Part shown: piece after piece, positions 25,166-34,317 of the stretch
Layout of the letters: each line of letters starts with the position of its first letter
Numbering within the stretch: position 1 is the stretch's first letter
DNA from: JAHTBL01 sp038532735
GTDB taxonomy: Bacteria; Pseudomonadota; Alphaproteobacteria; Rhodobacterales; Rhodobacteraceae
Assembly: GCA_038532735.1 (NCBI GenBank)
Contig: JBCBAC010000002.1
Location: 310,001-374,000, forward strand
Length of the DNA: 64,000 bases
Reading direction: 5' to 3'
Program-made: the position numbers and the translations under genes
The notes under the pieces: generated by a model
Told to the model about the DNA's origin: nothing
Seen by the model: only the letters and a program-made list of their open reading frames with translations
Database searches by the model: none

Positions 25166-26065
25166 TTAGCTTGGACGCGGATGGCGCTTTCCCAGATCTT
25201 GGGAAAATCTTGACAACGTCTCTGTTTGCGCCGTCTTGACCGGCGTTTCATACCAGTGTGCCAGCGATTGACCACTCATCGCTTCCAGCGCCACTATTGA
25301 TGGCATGTAGTAGTCGATGAGCCGGTCTCGCAAATCGTCTGGCAGTTCTGGATAGTAGATTTCACGCGCCAACCAGCCGCGCGCAGTTTCAAAGGCAGCA
25401 GTTCCACGCAGAGGATGTACGACGGGTTTCATCCACTGCAAGCGCTTGCTCCATTTGGCCGGGATATTGGGTGCGCTCTTATCCTTGACTTTCTTGCCCA
25501 CATCTAAAGCAAGCGGTCGCGGCCGCAGCCCCAGATGGGCGCGGACTTTAGCCATCTGTTCTTTCGGATCGCGCTTCACGCCCTCGAAGAACAAGATAAG
25601 AAGTTTCTCTCGACCATAGAGATCGACAAACTGCTGCAGGTGGGATGCGTATTGCCCCGACATGAGCAGTTTATCCTCCCCTGCCTGAGAGGGCTCAAGA
25701 TGCTTTGCTATGTCTGCCCCGACTTCGCCGCGTCTGAAAAGCATGCAGTAATTTGAGTAAGCCCGCTCAACAGGATTGCGCAGCTGGGCGATCAACTGAA
25801 TATGCGGAAGAGTGCGGTAAATCCGAGCCGCAGCGTCCTTTGTATAGAGATATGAATTGGACTTCTCGCCAATCGTCCTCCCACATGCTGCGTCATCGAA
25901 CTGCGTCAGATACCAATCAGCCCCGCGGTCATAGACCCGAGAAAAGAAATGAAGCTCAGGATCGGGCATGTAAACATCTGGATCCGACTGAAGCTGTGTC
26001 TGGAGCCAAGTCGTTGCAGACTTCCCGGCTCCGATTATTAGAAAATCAATATCATTAAATTTCAT
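25166..26065 (-). CDS. Sulfotransferase domain protein
   Basis: A 299-residue cytosolic sulfotransferase of the heparan-sulfate/Stf0-like group. The 5'-phosphosulfate-binding loop GAGKSATTW is at residues 12-20. The 3'-phosphate-binding part is LRNPVERAYSNY near residue 96, and both contact the donor PAPS. It lies inside the exopolysaccharide locus, opposite the nitroreductase and 526 bp from the ATP-grasp gene, so it probably adds sulfate to a sugar of the polymer or its lipid-linked precursor. It is unrelated in sequence to the second sulfotransferase at 34318-35280. Confidence 0.88.
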   Translation of the reverse strand: MKFNDIDFLIIGAGKSATTWLQTQLQSDPDVYMPDPELHFFSRVYDRGADWYLTQFDDAACGRTIGEKSNSYLYTKDAAARIYRTLPHIQLIAQLRNPVERAYSNYCMLFRRGEVGADIAKHLEPSQAGEDKLLMSGQYASHLQQFVDLYGREKLLILFFEGVKRDPKEQMAKVRAHLGLRPRPLALDVGKKVKDKSAPNIPAKWSKRLQWMKPVVHPLRGTAAFETARGWLAREIYYPELPDDLRDRLIDYYMPSIVALEAMSGQSLAHWYETPVKTAQTETLSRFSQDLGKRHPRPS

Positions 26066-26591
26066 GGGTTATTCGTCTCGGCTTATGAAAAGTCACTTGG
26101 TTAATATGTCAGGTCTCACGGCGAAAATGCCGTTTCGGATAATTGGCAATGAAACTCAGCACAGACCGCAACAGTCGCGTGTCGTTCGAGAAAAGGCACA
26201 ATGACCTCGGTGATCGGCGCAAATCCAAGAACGATGTTTCGGCATCCTGACGGATTCCAATCGACCCGCTAATGTGCGCCTTCCCGCCCTTTTATCGGTC
26301 CGGCTCTTATTACTCATTACGAATAAAGATGTTCGATCAAAGCTGACTTAAAAAACAAAGAATTATATCCATTATCATAGGCCAGAAACCTCAAATTTGA
26401 TAGCCCTAGTTTGAACTCTATGCTCGCAATCTGAGTGCGACAGATCGGCAATTAGCCGTTTTGCCGATAGCGTCCCTAAGTCATTGGCGAAGCAAGGCTC
26501 CTTGGCAGCAATATCGCTGCACTTTTCAGCCGCAATCGTGTAGTATCGCCTTGGTAATTGAACCCAAATATATGTTTGAAGGAATAACTTT
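26066..26591. other. 526-bp divergent intergenic region
   Basis: This gap between the divergent sulfotransferase and ATP-grasp genes is moderately AT-rich, notably from about 26300 to 26400. I see no supportable gene, repeat or RNA in it. A minus-strand frame at 26375-26698 runs into the ATP-grasp gene and looks like noise. It presumably contains the promoters of both flanking genes. Confidence 0.4.
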
Positions 26592-27566
26592 GTGAATAGT
26601 CCTGCAGGGGTTCTTTTGACCTCGGCTGGGCGTCGGGTCGGGTTGCTAGAATGCTTCCGCTCCGCCGCTCGCGAACTTAACCTCGATCTCCGTGTCATCG
26701 CCTGTGATCTTCAGCCGGCGCTGTCAGCGGCTTGCGCGCTGGCCGATGAGGCTTTTGCCGTGCCGCGGTGTGATGACCCCAGTTATGTTGAAGCTGTCCG
26801 TGCGATTGTGGCTAAGACAGACGTCGATCTTGTGATCCCAACCATCGACCCAGAACTCATGCCGCTTTCCGAAGCGATGCAGAGCTTTGCAGATCTCGGG
26901 GCAAGAGTTCATGTGTCCGACACTGAAACGATTTCTGTCGTCCGCGACAAGGCAAATACTGCTCAGGTTTTGGGCGCCGCAGGGGTGCCAGTCCCGCGCA
27001 CAGAAACCCTGGATGCCTTACGGGCCGAGCCTGATCAGTTGCAATGGCCTGTGTTCATCAAGCCATCCGGTGGCAGCGCCAGCCGTGGCTTAGCTGTGAT
27101 CAATCACCCGGAAGAGCTTCCTGACCAAGTCGATGAACCGATGATCGCGCAGGATCTTCTCAAAGGGCCGGAATACACGATCAACATGTTCGTCGATAAA
27201 GAGGGCACGCTTCGCACAGTGATCCCTCATGTCAGGCTTTCGACCAGAGCCGGTGAGGTTGAAAAGGGTCGCACTGTGCGGCGGAAAGACCTGCAACTGA
27301 TGGCTGAAAAGATCGTTAAAGCGCTTCCAGGCTTGCGCGGCGTGGCGTGCTTTCAGGTGATTGACGATCCCATCCACGGGCCGCGCGTGCTTGAGATCAA
27401 CGCCCGGTTCGGCGGTGGATACCCCTTGGCCGATGCGGCTGGTGCGACATTTGCCCGGTGGCTGTTGGAAGAGGCTTCAGATGGCCGCGCAAATGCGCAT
27501 GATAACTGGAAAGACGGGGTCGAAATGCTCCGCTATGACGCGGCCGTCTTTAAAGGTCTTCCGTGA
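26592..27566 (+). CDS. ATP-grasp domain protein (carboxylate-amine ligase type)
   Basis: A 324-residue ATP-grasp enzyme resembling the large subunit of carbamoyl-phosphate synthase and PylC. A Rossmann-like pre-ATP-grasp domain (LLTSAGRRVGLLECF) is followed by the ATP-binding P-loop-like FIKPSGGSASRGL near residue 155 and the metal-binding LEINARFGGGYP near 265-276. The GTG start follows AAGGAATAACTTT. It overlaps the HAD gene by 4 nt. ATP-grasp ligases join a carboxylate to an amine through an acyl-phosphate. In this locus it may attach an amino acid or similar group to a sugar, but that is inference. Confidence 0.85.
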   Translation: MNSPAGVLLTSAGRRVGLLECFRSAARELNLDLRVIACDLQPALSAACALADEAFAVPRCDDPSYVEAVRAIVAKTDVDLVIPTIDPELMPLSEAMQSFADLGARVHVSDTETISVVRDKANTAQVLGAAGVPVPRTETLDALRAEPDQLQWPVFIKPSGGSASRGLAVINHPEELPDQVDEPMIAQDLLKGPEYTINMFVDKEGTLRTVIPHVRLSTRAGEVEKGRTVRRKDLQLMAEKIVKALPGLRGVACFQVIDDPIHGPRVLEINARFGGGYPLADAAGATFARWLLEEASDGRANAHDNWKDGVEMLRYDAAVFKGLP

Positions 27567-28246
27567 TTGTTTTCGATCTGGATGACACGCTCTACCTCGA
27601 GAGGGACTTTGCCTTCTCAGGTTACGTCGCACTGGACGCCCATATCGAGGCAACGACCGGGCGCTCTGGCTTTGGTGCATTTTGCCATCAGGCGTTTTTG
27701 GCTGGACGACATCGCAAAGCGTTCAACGAGGCATTGGCAGCGCTTGGTCTTCCGGCCGATGCCGACACCGTGGCTGAACTTGTCGCGCGCTACCGCAGCC
27801 ATGCGCCAAAGATCACACTTTGCGAGGATGCGAAGCAGTGTTTAGAGCGGCTGAAGACGCGACTGCCGCTTGGGCTTATCACCGACGGGCCCGAGAAAAT
27901 GCAGCGCTCAAAAATTGAAGCGCTTGGGATCGCACCGATGTTTTCGGTGTTGCGACCAACCGGCGCTTGGGGCGCCGAATTCTCAAAGCCACATCCAAGG
28001 GCCTTCCTTGAGATGGAGGCGGCGGCAGGTGGGGCACCCATTGTCTACGTCGCTGACAACGCTTTGAAGGATTTCGTCACGCCACGGGCGCGTGGATGGC
28101 ATGCGATCCAGATCTGTCGACCCGGTCGCGTCCATACCGAAATGCCGCCTGATGAATGCCACGCGCCACATGCAAGGATCGAAACGCTTGATGCGCTCGA
28201 GGACACTTTGGAAAGCCTTGGATGGGAATTTCCAATCGACAGGTAA
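27563..28246 (+). CDS. HAD-family hydrolase coupled to the ATP-grasp gene
   Basis: A 227-residue HAD phosphatase with motif I FDLDDTLY (nucleophile D5, acid D7), motif II LITDGP near residue 110, and later motifs SKPHPRAFLEM and VADNALKDF. The start is GTG, overlapping the ATP-grasp stop (CCGTGA), so the pair is translationally coupled. Similar ATP-grasp plus HAD pairs occur in polysaccharide clusters. The phosphatase may make or dephosphorylate the substrate of the ligase. It converges with a glycosyltransferase gene 20 nt away. Substrate unknown. Confidence 0.87.
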   Translation: MIVFDLDDTLYLERDFAFSGYVALDAHIEATTGRSGFGAFCHQAFLAGRHRKAFNEALAALGLPADADTVAELVARYRSHAPKITLCEDAKQCLERLKTRLPLGLITDGPEKMQRSKIEALGIAPMFSVLRPTGAWGAEFSKPHPRAFLEMEAAAGGAPIVYVADNALKDFVTPRARGWHAIQICRPGRVHTEMPPDECHAPHARIETLDALEDTLESLGWEFPIDR

Positions 28247-28266
28247 GCCTTGGTAACCCAAAATTC

Positions 28267-29379
28267 TCAGGCCGTGCGCGTCGCGAGAACGTTCTGCTTC
28301 TGCACTGTCGCATCAATCGTTCGGTCCCAAAGCTGCATGACAGCATCTTCGGACAGACGCGCGCGGTTAAGCGATGCTGCCGTTCTCATACTTTGGCGCA
28401 GCGTTGCATCAGCGGCCAGACGTGACATGGCATCCGCCAAAGCACTGACATCGCCTTCGGGAATGAGCAGCCCATTACGGCCATCACTGATCAACTCGCG
28501 GGGGCCATAAGGGCAGTCGAAGGCTATGACGGGCAGGCCGCTGACCGTTGCCTCGGCAACAACATTGGGAAACCCTTCGTAGCGCGAGCTTAGAACCATG
28601 ATGTCGCCTGCCTCGATCCAAGCACCGGGAGAGGTGGTCACGCCAGGCAGTCGGACAGCGTCGTTTACACCAAGCGCAACAGAAAGCCTCTCCAAATCCC
28701 CACGCTGAGAGCCCTCGCCAAAGATCGTCAGTTTCAAGTTTTGATCGGCGCGCCAGCATGCTGCGAAAGCACGCAACAACAGATCAAACCCCTTTTGCGG
28801 ATCCAGTCGACCAACCGCTACGAAATGGACACCTTCACCCTGCGGCGGTCCTGTACGCACGTCGCCGATGGGGGCGCAGGGATTTGGAACAACGATGGAT
28901 TTCCTACTTAGACTTGAGGGCAGTTCATCGCATATGCGTTGGGTTTGCATAACAATGGCCGAAGCGCGCTTCATGGCAAAGCTGTTAAGTGGCCCCCAGA
29001 TCGCGCTGGATGGTTGCGCGGCCGGATTGTTGCGCTCTGAGATGATCACGGGCACCTGCGTCCCCGTCGCGGCCAGTACCGTCAGGGTGTTCACTTTCGT
29101 GAGGAAAGAGATCACGACGTCAGGGCGCAAATCTCTCAACAAGCGATATATCTGGCGAAATCGAACGAGCTGCGCGCCTTTCTGGGCCCTTTCCCCATCG
29201 GGCTGTGCTACATGAAGCGCCACCTCGGGCGGGTATGCGAAGAAGCTTCCTTCAGAAGGTCTGGTCAGCCCCGCAACATGGACCTCGTCCCCAAGCGATG
29301 CACGATGTCGGGCCAGAAGTGCCACAACTTTTTCGGTGCCACCTGCACCAAAGCCGCCCTGAATAAGAAGACACCGCAA
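28267..29379 (-). CDS. Glycosyltransferase, family GT4-like
   Basis: A 370-residue GT-B enzyme. The TTG at 29379 was chosen because AGGAG lies seven bases upstream and the protein then begins with the glycine-rich acceptor loop LLIQGGFGAGGTEK. The longer frame has no start support. The C-terminal donor domain shows VGRLDPQKGFDLLLRAF near residue 195 and the EX7E-type block SRYEGFPNVVAEA near 280, both typical of GT4. It adds one sugar during repeat-unit assembly at the inner face of the membrane. Donor and acceptor cannot be inferred. Confidence 0.87.
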   Translation of the reverse strand: MRCLLIQGGFGAGGTEKVVALLARHRASLGDEVHVAGLTRPSEGSFFAYPPEVALHVAQPDGERAQKGAQLVRFRQIYRLLRDLRPDVVISFLTKVNTLTVLAATGTQVPVIISERNNPAAQPSSAIWGPLNSFAMKRASAIVMQTQRICDELPSSLSRKSIVVPNPCAPIGDVRTGPPQGEGVHFVAVGRLDPQKGFDLLLRAFAACWRADQNLKLTIFGEGSQRGDLERLSVALGVNDAVRLPGVTTSPGAWIEAGDIMVLSSRYEGFPNVVAEATVSGLPVIAFDCPYGPRELISDGRNGLLIPEGDVSALADAMSRLAADATLRQSMRTAASLNRARLSEDAVMQLWDRTIDATVQKQNVLATRTA

Positions 29380-29486
29380 GACCTTACTCCTGATTGTCTT
29401 TGCAGACGCTGCGTGGAGCAATATCGCGATACATGCTTGCAATCAGATGCATAGGGGCCATGCCAAAAACGCTATCAAACATTTGC

Positions 29487-30320
29487 TTAGACTGTCCCAA
29501 GCTGCGGCATGCTGTGAGTCCCATTTCTCTGAGCCAGCGACTGTTTGGGAGTGTCAAAGTCAAGCCAAGGAGGCGTATCAGCGGCGGCGAGCTTGTCGAG
29601 AGATTTTCGATCACGCAACGTTTCCAGCGGGTGCCAAAAACCCGGATGACGGTAAGCCATTAGCTCCCCATCTCGGGCGATCTGCGGCAATGGACCCTGA
29701 TCCAGGGTCGCCGCATCATCTATGAGATAATCCAGCACGTCCGGTTCGAAAACGAAGTAGCCACCGTTAACCCAGGTTTCGGCGTTTTGGACTTTGTCAT
29801 GAAGCGCCTCGACGCGGTCCCCCTTGAACTTGATGACCCCAGCCTGCACATGCGGACGGACGGCAGTCATCGTAGCAAGTTTGCCGTGGCTGCGGTGAAA
29901 GGCCAGCAGTGCGTCGATATCGATATTTGCAAGCCCGTTTCCATAGGTGGCCATAAACGTGCCGCCACCAAGCCAGTCCTTCAATCGGCGGACGCAGCCA
30001 CTGCTGTTTGTCTCGCGCCCTGTGTCGACAACAGACACATTCCAACCGCCAGGTGAGGCCGGGCGCAAGGTCATCTGCCCACTGTCAAGTGCCACAGTAA
30101 TATCGTTCGCGATCAAGCTGTAATTTGCAAAATACTGCTTGATGACAAGCGGTTTAAACCCCGCGGCGACGATAAAGTCCTGATGGCCGAAGCGACTATA
30201 GATATCCATGATGCGCGCCAGGATTGCCCGTCCGCCCACTTCGATAAGCGACTTGGGGGTGCCGGCCACTCCCTCTGCATTCAAAGGCCCCGGCCCTCCG
30301 GCGAGTAAAATCGTTTTCAA
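29487..30320 (-). CDS. Degenerate sugar nucleotidyltransferase-like protein (RfbF-related)
   Basis: A 277-residue relative of glucose-1-phosphate cytidylyltransferase RfbF. It starts with TTG, supported by AAGGAGG eight bases upstream. It aligns well over YFANYS, SHGKLATMTAV, NGGYFV and FWHPLETLRD. Key catalytic parts are changed: the nucleotide-binding GGxGTR reads GGPGPL (8-13), the metal-binding YGDG aspartate is N128, and the usual EKP lysine motif is HDKVQ. No CDP-glucose dehydratase gene is near. It is either a non-catalytic relative or a diverged enzyme. It lies 38 nt after a GT4 gene. Confidence 0.8.
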   Translation of the reverse strand: MKTILLAGGPGPLNAEGVAGTPKSLIEVGGRAILARIMDIYSRFGHQDFIVAAGFKPLVIKQYFANYSLIANDITVALDSGQMTLRPASPGGWNVSVVDTGRETNSSGCVRRLKDWLGGGTFMATYGNGLANIDIDALLAFHRSHGKLATMTAVRPHVQAGVIKFKGDRVEALHDKVQNAETWVNGGYFVFEPDVLDYLIDDAATLDQGPLPQIARDGELMAYRHPGFWHPLETLRDRKSLDKLAAADTPPWLDFDTPKQSLAQRNGTHSMPQLGTV

Positions 30321-30358
30321 AGCTGTTTACCTCCTTGAAATCAATTGATCCTGAAAGG

Positions 30359-31573
30359 TCATGCCAAGGACTCCGCAGAGGTCTGAAAAGGCATCTCTGC
30401 CGCGTCATTCGCATCCAAACCCATCCGTGAGATAATGATACTATTCACCCGGTTGACGTCATTTACCTTGCAGACTTGCGCACGCGCAGCGCGCCCCATT
30501 TCCGCAGCGCTCTGAGGAGATTTGATGAAGGTTTCCATGGCGCGGGCGAGTGCAACGGGATCATTCTGTCCGACGACCTTACCTGACACCCCATCCAAGA
30601 TCGTTTCACCGCAGCCAGGTGCGTCCGTGGTGATCACCGGTCGCCCAGATGCCATGGCTTCAAGGATTGTGCGGGGAATCCCCTCGCGTAGCATAGTCGG
30701 AACAACCACAACGCTTGAGGCCGCCAAAACTGGCCGGACATCACGCACAGCGCCGAGATGACGAAAGAGACCATCCTTGATCCACGCGTCCAGTGTCGGT
30801 TGATCAACCGCGTCGGGGTGCGACTCCGCCGGTCCAAGCAGATCGACGGTTACGTCGTGCCCTTGAGATCGCAAGCGCTGAACAGCCATGGCCAGCACCT
30901 CAAGGCCCTTACTGCGAAGAAGGCGCCCGACGAAAAGGAATTTTGGCGCCCCCTCGGGCATGTCTTCAGGACAGAACCGCCTTGTATCGACGCCAGAGCC
31001 AGGAACTTTGACCAAGGAAACATGCGGCGGGATCAAACCATACTGGCGGATATCCTTTACTTCTGCATCATTGTAGCAGAACGCGGCATCTACCTTGCGC
31101 AATCCAATGCGATGCAGAGCGACTGATACCGCCAGCAGCAGACGGCGACGCGCATCAAGGTTGCCCGCAAACAGATACCCAAGCCCCGTGAATAAGGGAT
31201 AGCATTCGGGGACGCGTGTAATCCGGGCAGCAAGGCTGCCATAGATGATCGGCTTCATCGTGTAGGGCAAGACGATGTCGGGCCTCTCTTTACGGAACAA
31301 CCGCACCAGCGCCGCCACTGTCCGTGCATCCCGCAACGGGCGCGTGCCCGTCCTGTCCATCGGAACGGTTCGATAGCGTATCCGGTGACGGGTAAGTGTC
31401 TCAGCGGTCTCGTCGTCGAACTCTGGCGCGACGGCGATGACCTCATGTCCAAGATCGGTGATTTTCCGCATGAGATTGAGGCGAAAATTCACGAGTGAAT
31501 AGCCCAAGCTGCCGATTAGAACGACTCGTTTGCCACAGCTGTTTACGCATGTGATCGGGGACATCGCGGTCAT
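30359..31573 (-). CDS. Glycosyltransferase, family GT4
   Basis: A 404-residue GT-B glycosyltransferase. The ATG at 31573 overlaps the stop of the dehydratase gene by 4 nt (ATGA). The N-terminal domain has LIGSLGYSLVNFRLNLM. The C-terminal domain has VGRLLRSKGLEVLAMA near 220 and a GT4 acidic block PTMLREGIPRTILEAMASG near 310. It resembles WbpT/CapM-like enzymes that extend lipid-linked repeat units. It is co-transcribed with the membrane-bound dehydratase that probably makes its sugar donor or the initiating sugar. Confidence 0.88.
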   Translation of the reverse strand: MTAMSPITCVNSCGKRVVLIGSLGYSLVNFRLNLMRKITDLGHEVIAVAPEFDDETAETLTRHRIRYRTVPMDRTGTRPLRDARTVAALVRLFRKERPDIVLPYTMKPIIYGSLAARITRVPECYPLFTGLGYLFAGNLDARRRLLLAVSVALHRIGLRKVDAAFCYNDAEVKDIRQYGLIPPHVSLVKVPGSGVDTRRFCPEDMPEGAPKFLFVGRLLRSKGLEVLAMAVQRLRSQGHDVTVDLLGPAESHPDAVDQPTLDAWIKDGLFRHLGAVRDVRPVLAASSVVVVPTMLREGIPRTILEAMASGRPVITTDAPGCGETILDGVSGKVVGQNDPVALARAMETFIKSPQSAAEMGRAARAQVCKVNDVNRVNSIIISRMGLDANDAAEMPFQTSAESLA

Positions 31574-33654
31574 GCCTGAGCCTTCGCAGCGGTCCCGTGA
31601 TAGAGTGGTGCGCTGTTGCGGAGAGAGAGCGTTGTTACCGGTCTGACGACCTTCGACGGAACCCGGATTTGGGGCTTTGCGCAGTCGATCGACGCGGCGT
31701 AGCCAGGAACCAACTCCGACAGACCGCGCCGGACCTCCGCCTCGTCGCATGCACTGGCGGCTTTCTCCAGCCGAAGCATCGCGGCCCTCAGACGTGCGAT
31801 TGGCACGCCTGCCGGCAAAGCGGCGCGCACACCCGGTACCAGCCCTTCTCGCATTTCCTCATCCGCATCGAAAAGCTCCTCGAAGAGCTTTTCTCCGGGT
31901 CTCGTGCCAATGACCTTGATATGAATATCTTTCTCTGGCTCCAGTCCGGCGAGCCGGATCATGCGATGGGCAAGGTCCAGAATTTTTACCGGTTTCCCCA
32001 TATCGAGAACGAGAATTTCACCAAGGGCAGAACGCCGCTCGATCCCTTGTGCCGCTGCAAGCAACGTCAGTTGGACCGCTTCACTGATCGTCATGAAGTA
32101 GCGCTCCATTCTTGTGTCCGTCAGCGTCAGAGGGCCACCCGCTGCAATTTGCCTTTGGAACAATGGGATCAGCGAACCCGAGGATCCAAGCACATTGCCA
32201 AACCGAACAACGAAAAAGCGTGTCTGCTCTTCGGTTTCCAGCATGATGCGGTCCTGCGCTTGACAGTAGAACTCAGCAACCCGTTTGGTGGCGCCCATCA
32301 CATTTGTTGTGTTGACAGCCTTGTCAGTCGAAATCTGGACATTGGCGATCGCACCGACAGCGCGCGCAGCATCCGCAACGTTACGCGCACCAATGACGTT
32401 GGTGAGAACCCCTTCACACGGATCGCGCTCAACAATGGGAACATGCTTCAGCGCAGCGGCGTTGAAGACCAGCTCTGGTTTGTGCGCGCCAAAAATCTCG
32501 TCCAAACGCTTCGCATCGCGAATTGACGCTACATAAACCCGGCGCCGCACCTTTGGGAAATCGCGCTGAAGATCCATGTCGATGGAGTAGGCGTTGTATT
32601 CACTTGAATCGATCAAAGCGAGTTCGGATGGCTCGAAAGACGCGATCTGGCGAGCAAGCTCTGATCCGATTGAGCCACCCGCACCAGTGACGAGGACGCG
32701 TCGCCCATTTATCATACGGCGCAGCATGGATCTTTCGACAACCCGTTGAGGTCGATTGAGGATCTCATCAGGATCAATCGTACGTGTCGTGCTCGTTTGA
32801 CCTTTGGCGTCAAAGGCGTCTGTCTCACCCAAGTGGGGGAGCCGCGTGACCGGGATGCTTTGGCGCCGAGCCCAATCCAAGATCATCTCGATCCCATCGC
32901 TATCGAAGTGGGTCAGGGGCGCAGTCAGAAAGATCTTATGAGGAGCCTCACATTTGCCAATCGCCTCAATCACGTCCTCGGGCGCGCGGACTGACCCCAC
33001 AATAAGGGCGTCATGGAAATACAGATGTTCACGCCCACGTGCATCATCAACAATACCAACGGCCCGGTAGCGAGCGCCGGGTTGTCTCAGGGATCTCAAA
33101 AAGAGATCGCAATTCGCACCGCTCCCAATGATCAAAACGGGAATACGTTCGTCGTGCCTCTTCTCAGGCCGATTGCGCTTGAGTTCACCCCGCCGAGCGG
33201 CAATCCGGGGCGCACATAATGCGGGTGCTGCAATGAGGAACTGAACAATAGAGGTCGCAATTGACTGCTGAACGCTCAATGCGTGTAGCGCTCCAGCCGC
33301 GATCAGGATCACCGCCAAAACACCGCCCAGAACCGGTGCAAGACCGCGCAACGAAAAGGAGCGCGCATCCGCCCGGTAAATCTTGGAGAAAGGCAAAATG
33401 AGCGCGCCACAAATCATCGTCAACGCAATGAAATGGACGAGTTGCAACGAAAGCTGCGGCGCGGTTGATGAGACACCCGTCAATAGTGCAGCACCGGTCG
33501 CCGAGAAACCGAGCGCTATGATATCAAGCAAGTAAAAGCGCCAGTTTCTGCAAAGCTGAGTTAAGAAATGTACCTCAGTCGGCCGGGTCGATCTCTGATG
33601 ACCTGTAGAGAACGCAGGGCGCAATGAGTGCGCCCAATCAAAAAATGAATCCAT
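31570..33654 (-). CDS. Membrane-bound nucleotide-sugar 4,6-dehydratase (WbpM/CapD/FlaA1-like)
   Basis: A 694-residue protein with four hydrophobic helices (about 40-60, 70-90, 105-127 and 132-150). A CoA-binding-like Rossmann segment (170-290) and a C-terminal SDR domain follow. The NAD-binding GAGGSIG is at 324-330 and the catalytic STDKA at 442-446. M453 and K457 form the S-M-K style triad that replaces Y-x3-K in WbpM/PglF-type UDP-GlcNAc 4,6-dehydratases. Its UDP-4-keto sugar product could feed the DegT aminotransferase and formyltransferase at 44419-47215. It begins the operon that runs to 28267. Confidence 0.9.
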   Translation of the reverse strand: MDSFFDWAHSLRPAFSTGHQRSTRPTEVHFLTQLCRNWRFYLLDIIALGFSATGAALLTGVSSTAPQLSLQLVHFIALTMICGALILPFSKIYRADARSFSLRGLAPVLGGVLAVILIAAGALHALSVQQSIATSIVQFLIAAPALCAPRIAARRGELKRNRPEKRHDERIPVLIIGSGANCDLFLRSLRQPGARYRAVGIVDDARGREHLYFHDALIVGSVRAPEDVIEAIGKCEAPHKIFLTAPLTHFDSDGIEMILDWARRQSIPVTRLPHLGETDAFDAKGQTSTTRTIDPDEILNRPQRVVERSMLRRMINGRRVLVTGAGGSIGSELARQIASFEPSELALIDSSEYNAYSIDMDLQRDFPKVRRRVYVASIRDAKRLDEIFGAHKPELVFNAAALKHVPIVERDPCEGVLTNVIGARNVADAARAVGAIANVQISTDKAVNTTNVMGATKRVAEFYCQAQDRIMLETEEQTRFFVVRFGNVLGSSGSLIPLFQRQIAAGGPLTLTDTRMERYFMTISEAVQLTLLAAAQGIERRSALGEILVLDMGKPVKILDLAHRMIRLAGLEPEKDIHIKVIGTRPGEKLFEELFDADEEMREGLVPGVRAALPAGVPIARLRAAMLRLEKAASACDEAEVRRGLSELVPGYAASIDCAKPQIRVPSKVVRPVTTLSLRNSAPLYHGTAAKAQA

Positions 33655-34317
33655 CTAAATTACACCCCGCCGCGATTAAATACTGGCGCTCAAATGCCTC
33701 TACAAACAGCCCGATAAGGGCCTTAATTCTTGTCCCAACCAATTTTGCATTTCTTATTTTTGGGCGTCAGATTGATGGCCTGTTTGCACAAATTCAGGTG
33801 TGCAACCCAATCTCTTTCGCCAAAACGAACCGCGATACGCGCGATCCACACTCAATAAAAAATGGTCTTGTCTTGCGCTCAGCTATTCCGAGCAAATGAA
33901 GCGATAAAAATGTTAATGTGTCTTAACCGTCCATTAACGCTTATCGGGAGTCAACGAAAACCGTGGGGACTAAGGTGTTAACACTAGACCCGCCTAATCC
34001 ATCTGCAGATGAAACATTATGGTCCATCCACAGAGTGCTATTCCATTTCTCATTCAAAGAAAGTCTTGAACTGTTTTTAGGCAATTGGGACCGACCAAGC
34101 GAAGCAGCATTGAAGATCGCTCATGCAAACCTGTCATACGGCCTCCAACCTTCAGAACCAGCCCGAAAACCGACACGGTGGAATTGAACTGGGCAACACC
34201 GCCTATAGATGAACTCCACCGCGGCAGGTCTGCCCAGCCTTAAAGAGAGGCATTGCGGAAACGATCAACGATAGCCCAATGAATTCTCACAGCTTGCAGG
34301 AGGCAAGAAAGGTTCAA
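33655..34317. other. 663-bp intergenic region in the polysaccharide locus
   Basis: The gap lies upstream of the WbpM-like gene and downstream of the seven-gene operon. It is AT-rich around 33880-33960 (a likely promoter area), with GTTAAT/ATTAAC-type motifs. A 74-codon GTG frame at 33963-34187 has no clear ribosome-binding site and no recognised family, so it is not called. Inverted repeats at 34189-34195/34231-34237 (CTGGGCA/TGCCCAG) could mark the end of the seven-gene transcript. Confidence 0.45.

Noticed and set aside
33963..34187. Small 74-codon GTG frame upstream of the WbpM-like gene
   Set aside because: No clear ribosome-binding site, no known family and no operon partner; possible but unsupported.
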